NCBI RefSeq assembly: GCF_964275005.1
Contig: NC_092694.1
Coordinates: forward strand, 31,390,359-31,454,358
DNA from: Diadema setosum
Taxonomy: Eukaryota; Echinodermata; Echinoidea; Diadematoida; Diadematidae
DNA length: 64,000 nucleotides
Direction of reading: 5' to 3'
The notes beneath the pieces were generated by a model, which was not told the DNA's origin, did not search any database, and saw only the letters and a program-made list of their open reading frames with translations. The translations under genes were made by a program, and so were the position numbers. Positions 52,401-61,199 of this stretch are shown one piece after another; the stretch's first letter is position 1, and each line of letters starts with the position of its first letter.

Positions 52401-53948
52401 TTACGATTTTTTCTATACTTCGGAATATCAGTAGCTCAAAGAATGATAAAGAACGCTATTATCATGGTTGTTGTGTGCTGTTTTCATGTTTTGTCTGTTC
52501 ATTTTGACAGCAGTATCACAAGAAATCTGTCTCCTGTAGTTTTCAGGTCTGGTCCTTCAAGGTTCTGCGGTTGGCTTTGTCTCGTCATTCTGGCTGTACT
52601 ACAAGAGCAGTCCTGGTGACGCCTGGACAGGACCTTTGGTCAGACATTCACTGACAAGTATTTGTAGAGAAACACACGGTCATCTTGCAGTGTATAGGAA
52701 TATATCAAGAAGTGTACTTTCTTTATATCGATTGAAAAAATGATTGGATAGCGTTCCATTCTGTTAGGTACAATCATAAAAATGTCATCAGGAATAGCTT
52801 TTCAGTGAGCTATACTTCATCCTTTCGGTGTTAGGCCTAATGACCTAATTGCTAAGACAATGTCATGTGCCTTTGACGGGGGAGACTTTAGCAATATGTC
52901 ATGGACCTGAAACTCATGACGACAGATTTATGTAGGTTCAAGAAGGAGCTGCCAAACTAACCCTTACAAGATATATAATATAGCCCTACTCGAAATGGAA
53001 ATTGCGTTTTTGTCATGTCACACATGAGAAACAACAGCATGCGTTATGTTGTTTTGTATGAGAATAAGTCTCAGATTGCAGCTGAAAAAAACAACGTAAT
53101 ACACTCACTCAGAGTAGAGTCTGAATAAACATCAACTCTTTTTAAAGTGTCCATGTTTTTCAAATTTGTTCATGGCAATGTAGCTGTTAAAAAGAACCAG
53201 ATGATAGGTCCTATATACAGATATCAATTCATTCACGACATTTTGAACTTCATTTTACCAGAAATACATCATCCATGACAACGCCGGTCGCCTTTTCTAA
53301 TAATATGTCTTGTTTCTGGGGTGTTTTTTTTTCCTGAAGAATTTTGTTGGTGGTCCGAATTCCGTCTGGCAGTCTTTCGATCCGGTGATCGAGGGGCGGA
53401 TATTACGAATAAACTCGAGAGATACCGACGGCAACGATCAAATCAAAATGGAGGTCTACGGATGTGCCGTAGAAGGTAAGAGACAAAACTAGAACATTCT
53501 TGAAGAATTGATTAATACAGTAATGGTTCATCGTTTATACTTTTTTTTGTACGCAAAGATGAATAAGACCGCAAAAATGATGTCATGTTCAATATTATTC
53601 AACAGATGGTATGTTTGTCCAAAAAAAAAAAGAAAACAAAAGAAAAAATAGGCACACTCTTTCTCCAGTTTCAGTATCTATCAGGTTGCCGGAATATTAC
53701 CATACAACACAATACAACACAATTATGTATAATATCTACATACATTATGTTTACATTATGTTTGCATTATGTTTAAATTATGTTTAATAAATATAATATA
53801 TATATTATAGTGAAAGAAATTAGACTTGAGACGGACGTTGCTCTCAAGTTTAACTTCTTTCACTATATGATTAACATGCTGTACCCACAATGAGGCACCG
53901 CGTACGTTTTGGAAGGGAACCATCTCTCGCACTATATCATTATAAAGT

Positions 53949-54022
<74 letters not shown>

Positions 54023-57000
54023 CTGTGTGTCTGTGTGTGTGTGTGCGTGTGTGATTTGAATATGTATTACTGCTGAGAATAAACGTTTCTTTGGCGTTGG
54101 CACTTTTAATTTCAACATTACCCATGTACACCGTACACGGCAATTTTACTGTTGTTTCATATCTTCCGAAGATAACATACTCCGGATCACCAACACGTCA
54201 GGCTCATACAACCCGTCCACCAACACCTACAGTCTGTGGTGTGAGGGGTCCTACTATCCACCTCCCGCTGTCACGTGGCTCGCTGATGGTCAGGTGATAA
54301 CAGGAGAGCCTAGATATGTGGAGACCAGCGTTGAGGGCGTGCTGACAATTAACAAGAGGCTCGACCTTACTGGTTTTATGTTGACCGATGACGACGTGGT
54401 GTTTTCTTGTGTTGTCGAGGTTGACGGATCGAATGTTACACGAAACATTCAAACGGAGTATGGTGAGTGAATGTAATCTTTACCCGTAGGCACCAGAGAT
54501 ATATTTTGTTCTGAAAAGACAACTATCAAAAACGAAACAAACTAAAGGAGATATGTTAATGAAAACAAAAGAAAAAGAAAGGAACAAGAATATGACAGAA
54601 ACAAAGTGGTCGACCTGGATTTCAAGTTTTATCTCGTGATGTCGCAACACATGAAGCAAAACAGCAATAAACTCTTATATAGGAAACTATAACATACAAT
54701 TATAGTTGATATGTCTTTCTCTCTCTCTCTCTCTCTCTCTCCCTCTTTATATTAAGTCCTGACAGCCGTAAATGTGAAATTATGTCACGGTTACTGGTCA
54801 AATCTTTAGTCTGACACGTCTAAAATGATTAACCGTTCCCAATTTTCATATTAGATCATTTTATTCATTCATTCACTTATAAGGCGCTCTTGGTTCAAGA
54901 GATATAGCTGTAAAGTTGACAAAATCTTACAGAATCGTTCATAGGGCTGCTAGTGAAATGCATAACTCTGCAGATCATTTGGAGTTCCATGCAAAATGCA
55001 AACTCTATTTTGTTTTTTTGTCCATCCGCCAAATAGCATTCACTGGACAAGTTACTGTCGAAAATCAAACAGAAATCGCGTATCTGCAGACGGTTATACT
55101 TCAGTGCACAGCGAGCGGTGACTCCGTTTTCACCATGGAGTGGTACTTCTCCAACACGACCATTCTCACACCCGTGCTGGTCGCCAGTGGAAACGGGGTC
55201 ACCATCTCTGGCTTCACTACGGGCGATTCGCCCGGCGTGTCAACGCTGACCATTGGTAGTTACGACGAATCACGTGACGGGACGTACGAGTGCGCGGTGA
55301 ACCGCGACACGGCGCGAGGCAACATTTCCGCCAACGCGGGTATGTGCATTCTTGTAGGTTCTGGAAAGTGGATATTGGTGTTGAAAAAAAAAGGAGTCAC
55401 GGAAGATTGTTACAGCCGCTATTGATATAATTTCACTAAAAATCATCACCACCAGCCCTAAAGATTAAAGCATAATTCCTTCGTACGTTTTACCCCAAGG
55501 GGAACAGGTGTTGAATGTTTTATTAATTTGTTCTTGCGTTGATGTAAATGACTGCTCTGATCTATTAGTGAATTATTTGAGATGTTGAATTCAAAAGTTA
55601 GACGGACTTGTACGCAGTCTAGGCATCAGGAACATTTCCGGTACTGTATGAAAATACGAATGCCGTATAAGCCCTATATTTCGTGAACAATGACTATAAT
55701 TAGTCTTATCGATATGATAATTGACTCGCTTGATCATTTTGAATCCTTACTTTTTCACTGTGTTCAGAAACACTGCTCATAGTTCGCACGGAAAATGCCG
55801 TGTACAACGAATCGCATTTCTACTACACGCTTGTGTGTCACATCGATCACATTGGTGGACTCCCCTCCGTAATAGAATGGACTCTGCCAAATAGCACCGT
55901 CATATCGGGGGCGTTTAAGGATGGAGTGTACGATATCACTGAAACACCGGGGGCGTCCAGCATCGTATCCCAAGCTGTACTCTCGACCGGCTTCCTAACT
56001 GGAACGTACAGGTGTACGGGAAAGGCGGCTGGAAGGGCGTGGTCAGAAACGGTGGACGTGGCGGCAGGTAAGAACCTCTGACTGCAATTATAGCACTCGG
56101 ATGCAAAGTGGTCCATGAATGGTCATGCGGATAAGAGATTTTCAGTGTTTGAGGTTTTCAGTTCATCTCATTGTGGCTTTTCAAAGCAGGAAACAACAGG
56201 GATTTTGCAAAAGCAAGATTCTTCCCTAGGAGACGTTAAAGAATTTTCAAATGGATATGGTACAAACTGTATTACAGTACTAGTAAATTGCCATTTTAGT
56301 ATGTTTGCCATTATGTGCCATCTGTCGTTTGCTGTCTAGCTATTTTGAATGAAAGTATAAAAAAAATGCTAGTTAATGGTACCTGTTCCTGAAGTATGTG
56401 ATGTTTACACAAACATAGAATGGCCGTGATTTAAAAGAAAAAGAAAGAAAAATCATTATGATCAATATGATCATGATATTGTTCAGCTAGCATACATTTA
56501 ACCTACGCACGCTAGCTGAACGATGTAGTTTAATGGGAAGACTGCCATTTGTTTCGGCGCTCTTTGTGCCTCAAAATTGTAATTGTCATATTTGTGCCTA
56601 CGGATGTTCGCCTTAATGTGAAAAAATTCTCTTTCAGGCATTTCTGTCCTGGAAATGATTGGTAATTGTTGTTTACCCAAAATTACCCTCTTATCTCAAG
56701 TTGACGGCGTGACTTTGACACAGATAAACGGCTATTACAACTTGTCCCGCCTCTTTTACGACCTCACCTGCGTCGTCTCCTTCCACGGGCCTCAGCCCAT
56801 TATGACTTGGATAACACCGAAAGGAGCCAGGACCAATGAAACGGGCGGAGATTATCACGTGACCGTCACCGTGATCGGCGACATTTTGACTTTCAGGTTA
56901 AAGGTCGATTCGACTAACCACACGAAGTACGACGGAACGTTTACCTGCGTGGCGGTCAGTGGCTACATACACATCCAAGATGACGTCACAGTCAAGTATG

Positions 57001-59990
57001 GTACGGGATCAATAATTGGAAACAAGCTGAAAAGTAGCAGAATATAAAAATCACAGTGAAATTTCTCCCACATTTATTGTGTTTAGCAGGTCCGACGATT
57101 ATTTCCTCACAATGATCTGTATTCGGGACTCAAATTTTGCATTTTAAAAGTGTAAGACTTTTACTTATGAACATTAAATAAATGATTTATGAATATTATG
57201 GCATTGTGTAATACCCTGTATGGGATTTGGGCTTCACCCGTTTGTCGTCCTTGCAGTGTTGTAGTGCAGGAACCAACTAACGGAGCAAATTATGTGCTTT
57301 CACATTATTTTGAAAATAAATCAATTGATTAATTTGCGGAGCAAATAAGTGCACATGAACCAATAAAGGTGTTATACTGTAATGTATGCTATACTGTGCA
57401 ATATGCTATGTAATGTATACTAAATGTATGACAGCTTAAGAGGCAGGGGAACTTTTAATATAGACAATAGTAACTTCTTTCTTTGGTGATCGAAGTAAGT
57501 TACGGTCTTTGTAGTCTTCCAAAAGGTTACTATGTTGAAATTTTATATTATGAAACAAATGGGTTAGGATTTTTCCCGTGGCCTTTAAAGACATTGATTT
57601 TTTCCCCTCCGACAAAACGCTTTACTTCTACAATAGCGCATGATGGCGGAATAACAGTCAACGTCACAGAAGGGTTCGCGCTTGGCGATGACGTGAGGAT
57701 CACGTGCTTGGTGGCCAACGCAAGCTCTGTCAGCGATGTTACGTGGTTCCGGATCATTAACGAATGTAAGTTGCCAGTACTGTAACAAGGCAGTGGTGTA
57801 AAGTATGGTGAACTAGAAAAAAGGACGATATTCATAAACAAGGTTATTTATACATTTCTGGAAAGCTTAAATCTCTAGGAATATGAATATCTAACTTTCA
57901 GAAGAAAAAACGTCTCCAGAACGATGGAGAGATGGTGTTTTGAGACCCTTTTTAGACCACCAGAACCCGATCTGACGGCGAAATTTTGGTGACCAAAATT
58001 ATGACGTCACGAAATGTGCGCTGTGCTACCATTCCATCCACACAGTGGGCTCCGTCTACGGAGAGCCATTGCGGACGTGGTTCGTTTGGGGCATACGTAT
58101 GGAGAGGCAGCGTGCCCATTTCCATGTATGTCCCAAACGAGTCGTGTCCGCGGTGGCCTTCCATATCCGTCGCCTCTCCCTCGCTTCTTCGGATACCACT
58201 CCAACTTTGCCACTGTCACTATCAGTGTCATCGTCACTGTCATCATTCAATTCACTCTCAATGTCGAACTCAAAGTCTTTCCGTACAATATAAGGTAAAA
58301 ATTGGACGTTTTAATGTCTCAGCCGAGAAAGCAGAGGCGACTAAAGACAGGCCAGACGTTGCATCCGCTCACCAAGAAATACGTGCTTTATGAATGGCTG
58401 CCTCGAGTCCCGCTGCACTCGTAAAGGGTTTTGTTAATTTCGTGACGTCATATGTTAGGGCTCGATAAAGACGGCTGTTCCGGAGCGAATATCGGTGAAG
58501 CAAATCAGTCGGTTTTAACTCGAGATTCCTCAGTGACGCGAATATCTTTTAATAAGTAACATTGAAAATCTGTTTTAGGAGACATTTCCCTCTGCTTTGA
58601 CACCTTCTTTTATATGATTTTCTTGATTTCAATGTCTCGTTCACCATACTTTAAGGGTAGTTTTATAAGGAATGCGAGCCTAGTGAATACATTTTTATCT
58701 CTCTTTTGTAAGCAAAATTGTCTTGAAGATATGATATGTTTCATTCCTTTCATGTTAGTTATGACCTTGATAGTTTATGACGGATAGTTTAAATGCTAGA
58801 TTGAATTAAGATTATATTTTATTTACCAGTATTTTTTTCATTACCTCTTTGATACCAATTAATTTGTAAAACGTAAGAAATTAACTGAAGGCCTTCATTT
58901 TCTTATCAAACGACGCTAATCATTTACAAAGCAGAGTCGTAAGACGCACATGATATGGCACTGATAATTCTGTAAAAACATGGGAAAGAGCTGAAAATAT
59001 TAAAAAAAACATGGGAAAATGCTGAAAAAATAAAAAAAAACATGGGAAAGAGCTGAAAATATAAAATGAAGAGATGCAGTAGGTGATCAAATATCAAAAA
59101 CAAAATGTCTTGAATATATTTCTTAAGCAGACCTACAGGCCTAATTTCCATGATTACAAACTGCCATCTAATTCCAGCTTACACCGAGCCCGTCGTACCC
59201 GATGAGATCTTCAGCATGTCAGAGGTTAGAGATCTAACGGTGACCAGCTGCTTGGACATCTCTCTATTCTCACGCCTGGACGAAGGTACTTACAGGTGCA
59301 GCGTCAACAGTGGTTCCAACTCCAAGGCGATTGAGGTCATAGCCCCGGAAGGTAATAATAATAAGGGCTAATCCATGGTTGCCACATAATATCATGAAGA
59401 ATCCACAACGGCGATGCTCTGTACTGACCTGTGACACTGTGATACTTGTTTCATATATATGTTAGTGTTTCCAGGGTTCAAGGGTGATGTTTGAGCTAGA
59501 CGTTGAAGGTTGGTCTAATACAGAACGTGTGCGGAGACGTTGATCTGCGAGAAGCTCCACGACCGTTTGATGGCACCCCTTCATTGGCAAGGACTGACAA
59601 GTCGTTGTTATTCCTTACTTTGACAGTTGTAATCTCCAGCCTTCAATATAGGGATTAGGGTACTTTGAGAGCAGCTGTAGTGCCCTTCCTCATCTATCCT
59701 CGTTTCTTAGGTTGGTAACCATCTTTTTGCCTTGCAGTAAATGACGAGATTCTCTGTCAGATTACAGAGCAGCCTTTGCAGCCAACTTTCGACCATTACC
59801 ACGATTACAGCAAGGCCGTTGCTATATTATTGTTGTTATTGTCGTCGTCGTCGCCGTCGTCGTCGTTATTGTTGTTGTACAAGACTGTCAATGTGTGACT
59901 TCCCAACAATTACCATTAAGTCCAAAATATTTCAGCTATAATCTAGTAACTTCAAACAGCCAATTTTTCCCCGTATTTTTTTTTTCGTAA
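31238..59990 (+). CDS. Multidomain surface receptor: WxxW, LamG, Ig and F5/8C modules
   Basis: 28 exons keep a single frame (5,214 nt, about 1,737 residues): 31238-31255, 31976-32039, 32756-32868, 33435-33636, 34257-34546, 36545-36653, 38050-38400, 38988-39326, 40030-40115, 40610-40799, 41136-41218, 42662-42854, 43549-43709, 45691-45939, 47536-47686, 48350-48526, 49144-49467, 50926-50996, 51713-51814, 52540-52638, 53340-53475, 54172-54462, 55037-55339, 55768-56067, 56701-57000, 57637-57765, 59178-59351, 59782-59990. Order: signal peptide (MITYSLLCMICTVCLLAPV), WxxW, LamG, Ig, WxxW, WxxW, LamG, Ig, discoidin, five Ig, transmembrane, short tail. Start chosen because it opens a signal peptide; ATG 31175 is an in-frame alternative. 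The domain types are known from adhesion and recognition proteins; this combination I do not recognise, so no name is given. The last exon is the least certain. Confidence 0.85.
32756..33636 (+). CDS. Receptor exons 3-4: WxxW (CysD) domain 1
   Basis: Part of the large receptor, residues about 28-132. Exon 3 gives SPYYTAWYNSDSPDPDGVD and ETLSSVQV; exon 4 (33435-33636) gives CATPLSVECRVR, GLVCRDIDQ and CFDYEIRFQCP. This is the mucin-2 WxxW repeat fold, also found in CILP. The defining first Trp is replaced by Tyr (YTAW), unlike the other two copies. The module is entered and left in phase 1, split by a phase-0 intron. Confidence 0.85.
33785..34008 (-). mobile_element. tRNA-derived SINE, copy 1 (minus orientation)
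   Basis: On the minus strand it begins with a GCTGTGGC-type A-box region, then AGTTCGATTGTCGCCCAGTG (B box), then GTCCTTGGACAAGATGCTTT, GTACCTGGCAACG and a CTCTGGTAGAGCAG tail. It matches the copy at 35706-35935. Located in receptor intron 4. Confidence 0.7.
34257..38400 (+). CDS. Receptor exons 5-7: LamG-like jellyroll domain 1
   Basis: Residues about 133-382. Exon 5 has NLYWPLNGRTSAADSDPVDC and GVNLGTFTGLCV; exon 6 (36545-36653) has GATVSFWMNRI; exon 7 (38050-38400) has VWYFMTLTYEVN, KVIYIDGNLEFDEDDG and SDLKIFYKPFNETEVQKLY. The SFWM, IYIDG and LKIFY...EVQKLY motifs are those of concanavalin-like laminin-G type 3 domains. Boundaries are phase 1 on both sides. Confidence 0.85.
34564..34581 (+). 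repeat. G18 tract next to the exon 5 donor
   Basis: Eighteen consecutive G starting 17 bp after exon 5. Such tracts can form G-quadruplexes in the transcript. Confidence 0.9.
35512..35692 (+). repeat. (ATA/ATG/GTA)n trinucleotide microsatellite
   Basis: Interrupted trinucleotide runs including two (GTA)n blocks; the Ser/Asn- or Leu-rich frames are artefacts. Confidence 0.9.
35706..35935 (-). mobile_element. tRNA-derived SINE, copy 2 (minus orientation)
   Basis: The minus strand reads GGGCGCAGCTGTGGCTTAGT (A box), ATTCGATTCCCGCCCAGTGC (B box), then GTCCTTGGACAAGATGTTTT and GGGTACATGGCAACG. Same family and order as copy 1. A third, decayed relative may lie around 45200-45300. Confidence 0.75.
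36005..36515 (+). mobile_element. Interspersed element C, copy 1
   Basis: Shares with 44342-45075 the blocks CACTTTGCGC, GCATCTGTGATG-like, CACATTCACCTGAC, TTTGTTTGAAAAT and CGCTTTGAAAACGAGTGAAG in the same order. The ends of the second copy are inverted (CCAGTTCGTAATT), so this is a transposon family. It lies just before exon 6. Confidence 0.6.
37676..37745 (+). repeat. (GTTT)n followed by T and G runs
   Basis: Tetranucleotide microsatellite ending in a G-rich run. Similar arrangements occur at 32059-32120 and 17590-17757. Confidence 0.9.
38988..39326 (+). CDS. Receptor exon 8: Ig domain 1
   Basis: Residues about 383-495. One phase 1-1 exon with the Ig core LLVECLARGP, INWYVLDSDG, RSILQLVEYFNNYSVVCEA; the Cys-Trp-Cys triad is present. 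Confidence 0.85.
40030..40799 (+). CDS. Receptor exons 9-10: WxxW domain 2
   Basis: Residues about 496-587. Exon 9 has YNWSAWISLDTPDDGMDDES (intact WSAW); exon 10 (40610-40799) has CKSPIDIECRAI, TGQNLAVGCTIDGGLVCNN and FTCFDYEVRLLCP. All family cysteines are present. Same intron phases as copy 1. Confidence 0.9.
40377..40406 (+). repeat. A-tract of about 28 nt
   Basis: An uninterrupted A-run in receptor intron 9. No retroposed gene precedes it. Confidence 0.9.
41136..42854 (+). CDS. Receptor exons 11-12: WxxW domain 3
   Basis: Residues about 588-679. Exon 11 has YWSKWYDLRDVDATGDDEKY; exon 12 (42662-42854) has LCKEPLYAQCREVG, VCTTDGLMCLEADN and GCQDYEVRYACP. Same phases as copies 1 and 2, directly following copy 2. 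Confidence 0.88.
41256..41582. mobile_element. MITE with GGGAGCTTTAGAT ends
   Basis: 327 bp flanked by TA (41254-41255, 41583-41584). Perfect inverted ends GGGAGCTTTAGAT / ATCTAAAGCTCCC. GC-richer than its surroundings; no coding. It begins 37 bp after exon 11. Confidence 0.85.
41956..42430. mobile_element. Foldback element with nested direct repeat
   Basis: The left arm (GCATTTATGTAAAGCAAGTA ... CTCGAGGCGAGGGGAGGAATAAAG) is repeated inverted in the right arm (CTTTATTCCTCCCCTCGCCTCGAG ... ATAAATGCACATTTATG). Between them, 42086-42165 is a direct second copy of the left arm's first half. Confidence 0.75.
43549..48526 (+). CDS. Receptor exons 13-16: LamG-like jellyroll domain 2
   Basis: Residues about 680-925. 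Exons 43549-43709, 45691-45939, 47536-47686, 48350-48526. Motifs: EYWDLSGRITVDAADPADC, GMTLSLWIRQ, GQWHHIALTFRDGEGGKIYI, and FSDVKFFETELTNEEITSLY. Homologous to LamG 1 (LGSFAGECL against LGTFTGLCV), but its first internal intron sits earlier in the domain. The exon 14 acceptor (accaaaatag) is weak; its frame is right. Confidence 0.85.
44342..45075 (+). mobile_element. Interspersed element C, copy 2, with internal insertion
   Basis: Same family as 36005-36515. The ends are inverted: CCAGTTCGTAATTCC at the left, AATTACGTACTGG at the right. A stretch at about 44640-44935, starting TTCAAGTTCAAGTTTG, has no counterpart in copy 1 and is probably a later insertion. Confidence 0.6.
45324..45541. mobile_element. 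MITE with GGCCCTGTTTCATAAAG ends
   Basis: About 218 bp with inverted ends (GGCCCTGTTTCATAAAG; right end in reverse GGGGCGTGTTTTATAAAG) and internal inverted CGCTCGAT/ATCGAGCG blocks. Related to 9865-10012. Confidence 0.65.
46326..47400 (+). repeat. Decayed ~120-bp tandem repeat region interrupted by a foldback element
   Basis: Units share the pattern 'CTGAATGAAATTTGGCAT...' / 'CTTCCTGAAACTTAATATGT...CTAACAA' before and after the foldback at 46438-46934. It resembles the unit style of the X-box elements but lacks GTTGCCATGGTAAC. Located in receptor intron 14. Confidence 0.45.
46438..46934. mobile_element. Long-armed foldback element, copy 1
   Basis: The arms carry ATTGAGTGAAAGCAGCA, AGTGAAAGTTTGAGGAAAAT and CGATGCAAAAGTTATG at the left and their reverse complements at the right. 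Same family as 49635-50192, which keeps cleaner ends. Confidence 0.75.
47696..47850 (+). repeat. (ATG/ATA)n trinucleotide microsatellite directly after exon 15
   Basis: Starts within 10 bp of the exon 15 donor and runs about 150 bp. Confidence 0.9.
49144..49467 (+). CDS. Receptor exon 17: Ig domain 2
   Basis: Residues about 926-1033. Single phase 1-1 exon with LKPDLVLTCEVRGYPLTGIR, WART and GNVTILCIAAYQQKRS. Cys-Trp-Cys triad present. Confidence 0.88.
49635..50192. mobile_element. Long-armed foldback element, copy 2 (TTAA-flanked)
   Basis: 558 bp flanked by TTAA (49631-49634, 50193-50196). Ends AGGGAAGATAAACCCCAAGA / TCTTGGGGTTTATCTTCCCT. The arms exceed 180 bp each, including CTAGTAGTCTCCTCATCCAG and its inverse. 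No coding. Confidence 0.88.
50567..50638 (+). tRNA. tRNA-Ala(AGC)-like sequence, probably pseudogene or SINE head
   Basis: The D arm (TAGCTCAGTCGGTAGAGCA), anticodon loop CTAGCAA (anticodon AGC) and T arm (TCGGG TTCGACT CCCGA) are well formed, with perfect A and B box promoter motifs. The acceptor stem pairs only at its first four bases (GGAT with ATCC) and the anticodon stem has a mismatch, so a functional tRNA is doubtful. It lies in receptor intron 17. Confidence 0.5.
50926..53475 (+). CDS. Receptor exons 18-21: F5/8 type C (discoidin) domain
   Basis: Residues about 1034-1169 over 50926-50996, 51713-51814, 52540-52638 and 53340-53475. It opens SACEKALGFESGFIRLLQLT, continues LNGLIAWTSG, AYIDVDFGLRHQ, GLVLQGSAVGFVSSFWLYYK, and closes QIKMEVYGCAVE. 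This is the full discoidin pattern, from C-x2-LGxESG to the closing GC. These domains bind lipids, glycans or collagen. It is entered and left in phase 1; internal introns are phase 0. Exon 20's acceptor could also be read at ttttcag, but only ctcctgtag keeps frame. Confidence 0.88.
53950..54055 (+). repeat. (AT)n(GT)n compound microsatellite
   Basis: About 21 AT units followed by about 25 GT-type units. Confidence 0.95.
54172..57000 (+). CDS. Receptor exons 22-25: Ig domains 3-6
   Basis: Four consecutive single-exon Ig domains, all phase 1-1: 54172-54462 (YSLWCEGSYYPPPAVTWLAD, VVFSCVVE), 55037-55339 (VILQCTASGD, MEWYF, DGTYECAVN), 55768-56067 (YTLVCHIDHI, IEWTLP, GTYRCTGK) and 56701-57000 (YDLTCVVSF, MTWITPKG, GTFTCVAVSG). 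Each has the Cys-Trp-Cys core. The last has a stronger alternative acceptor at 56637 (exon start 56638), which would add 21 residues in frame. Residues about 1170-1567. Confidence 0.88.
54717..54742 (+). repeat. (CT)n microsatellite
   Basis: Perfect CT run of about 12 units in receptor intron 22. Confidence 0.9.
57637..59351 (+). CDS. Receptor exons 26-27: split Ig domain 7
   Basis: Residues about 1568-1668. Exon 57637-57765 has VRITCLVANASSVSDVTWFR; exon 59178-59351 has SCLDISLFSRLDEGTYRCSV. It is the only Ig domain here interrupted by an intron (phase 1, between the C strand and the rest). Confidence 0.82.
59782..59990 (+). CDS. Receptor exon 28: transmembrane segment and short cytoplasmic tail
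   Basis: With acceptor cctttgcag (59781) the frame gives RLQQGRC, then YIIVVIVVVVAVVVVIVVV (a 19-residue membrane span, about residues 1683-1701), then QDCQCVTSQQLPLSPKYFSY and a TAA at 59988-59990. With the upstream acceptor ccttgcag (59737) the other frame ends in an LLLLLSSSSPSSSLLLLY stretch and TGA at 59896-59898. I prefer the first because it yields a typical single-pass segment with a polar tail. The span is encoded by a GTT/GTC trinucleotide repeat. Confidence 0.5.
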
Positions 59991-61176
59991 GACCTCCCAC
60001 CATTTCAAGTCAGACAAAGGTGTCCATGACTACCAACGCTGTCGTTACCATGGAATAGAAACAAGTTTCCTCCTATAAACGTGCCGTCAGAAGCTAACGA
60101 GTTTCATGTGAATTGCTTTAAGATATTTTATATTGGCAACAGTCTCTTCTTGATTTGCGCCCCTATGTGTTGCTCTTTACATATCATCTGTTGAGAATGG
60201 GAAGGGCATTAAGATGTCTTGAACACAATGGGTTTACTGGCAAGTTAACGCCCTTTTCATTCTCAACAGGTGATACATGTGTATTGTGTTTTCCTTCTCG
60301 AGGTGACAATAATTTCGTCATTCGTCAGCAACGAAAATTTATGGATGTACTTACTAATACTGCCATGCCTTGCGCAATACATTTGCCATACTTAACAAAT
60401 TTATGCGTGAATCTTTTGATTTTGATTTGTAGATCTTTAGTGCATTTGCTTTTTTACTTTTTGTTCTATTTCTTTCTTACAAACAATGTATTTTATACAA
60501 ATATGTTTGTCCTTGTCAAATTCTGTCGATTTCTATTACACAAAAGGGGAAAAAATACATAACATCTTACATTAACACGGCGTATTTTTGTTTGTGCTCA
60601 TGTACAAGGTATTCAAGTCTTTTGCATGCTTTATCAATTGTGTGCCACATGGTATTTGATGTAATTATTCGCAGCCGTGTAAAAATTTTGAGTGATTACG
60701 TCGTAAGTGTTGTCTTAGTTTCTACGAAAATAATCTTAGTTTGGTGGTTATGATTTGCACATGTAGTCGTATATGCAGTCCCTGCCTTGTACTTGGGAAA
60801 ATATTGGCTATATTTCCTTCATGCGAGGATAGTTGCGTTTTTCCACATGACCTGTTGCTTATATTAACGAAAGCAATATGACCTCAAATCATACCTTCCT
60901 ACAATCGACAATATGTTTATCTATCAACTTCTATCAGATGACTGCAATGCTTAATTCCATTGCGTGTGCTCAAACTCGTTTTTAGTGACATGAGTAGCAA
61001 AGTGTGAATAATCAATCGTTCTCATAATTGTCTTCAAAATTTGTCTTCTAACGCCGGCAATATCTGCGCCACATTTTCACAATTTTGCTTAATGTTGCGT
61101 GCATGTATCCACTTCTGATTCATTCTTGCTCTGTCGTTGTTAACTCCCTGCTTTTATATAGTATGCTAACAATAAA
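59991..61176 (+). other. Probable receptor 3' UTR with AATAAA at 61171-61176
   Basis: No further coding exon is recognisable after 59990. AATAAA at 61171 is followed by a TTTGTTGTTGTTTAG GT-rich element, as expected for a cleavage site near 61190. A second AATAAA lies about 61653. A GTAAGA donor at 59987 leaves open one more intron. Confidence 0.5.
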
Positions 61177-61199
61177 TTCGTTTGTTGTTGTTTAGATAT

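Noticed and set aside
57986..58393. Overlapping long frames on both strands in the intron between the two halves of Ig 7
   Set aside because: Locally GC-rich with inverted motifs (TTTGGG...CCCAAA type), open in several frames, no splice continuity with the receptor; probably another repeat.
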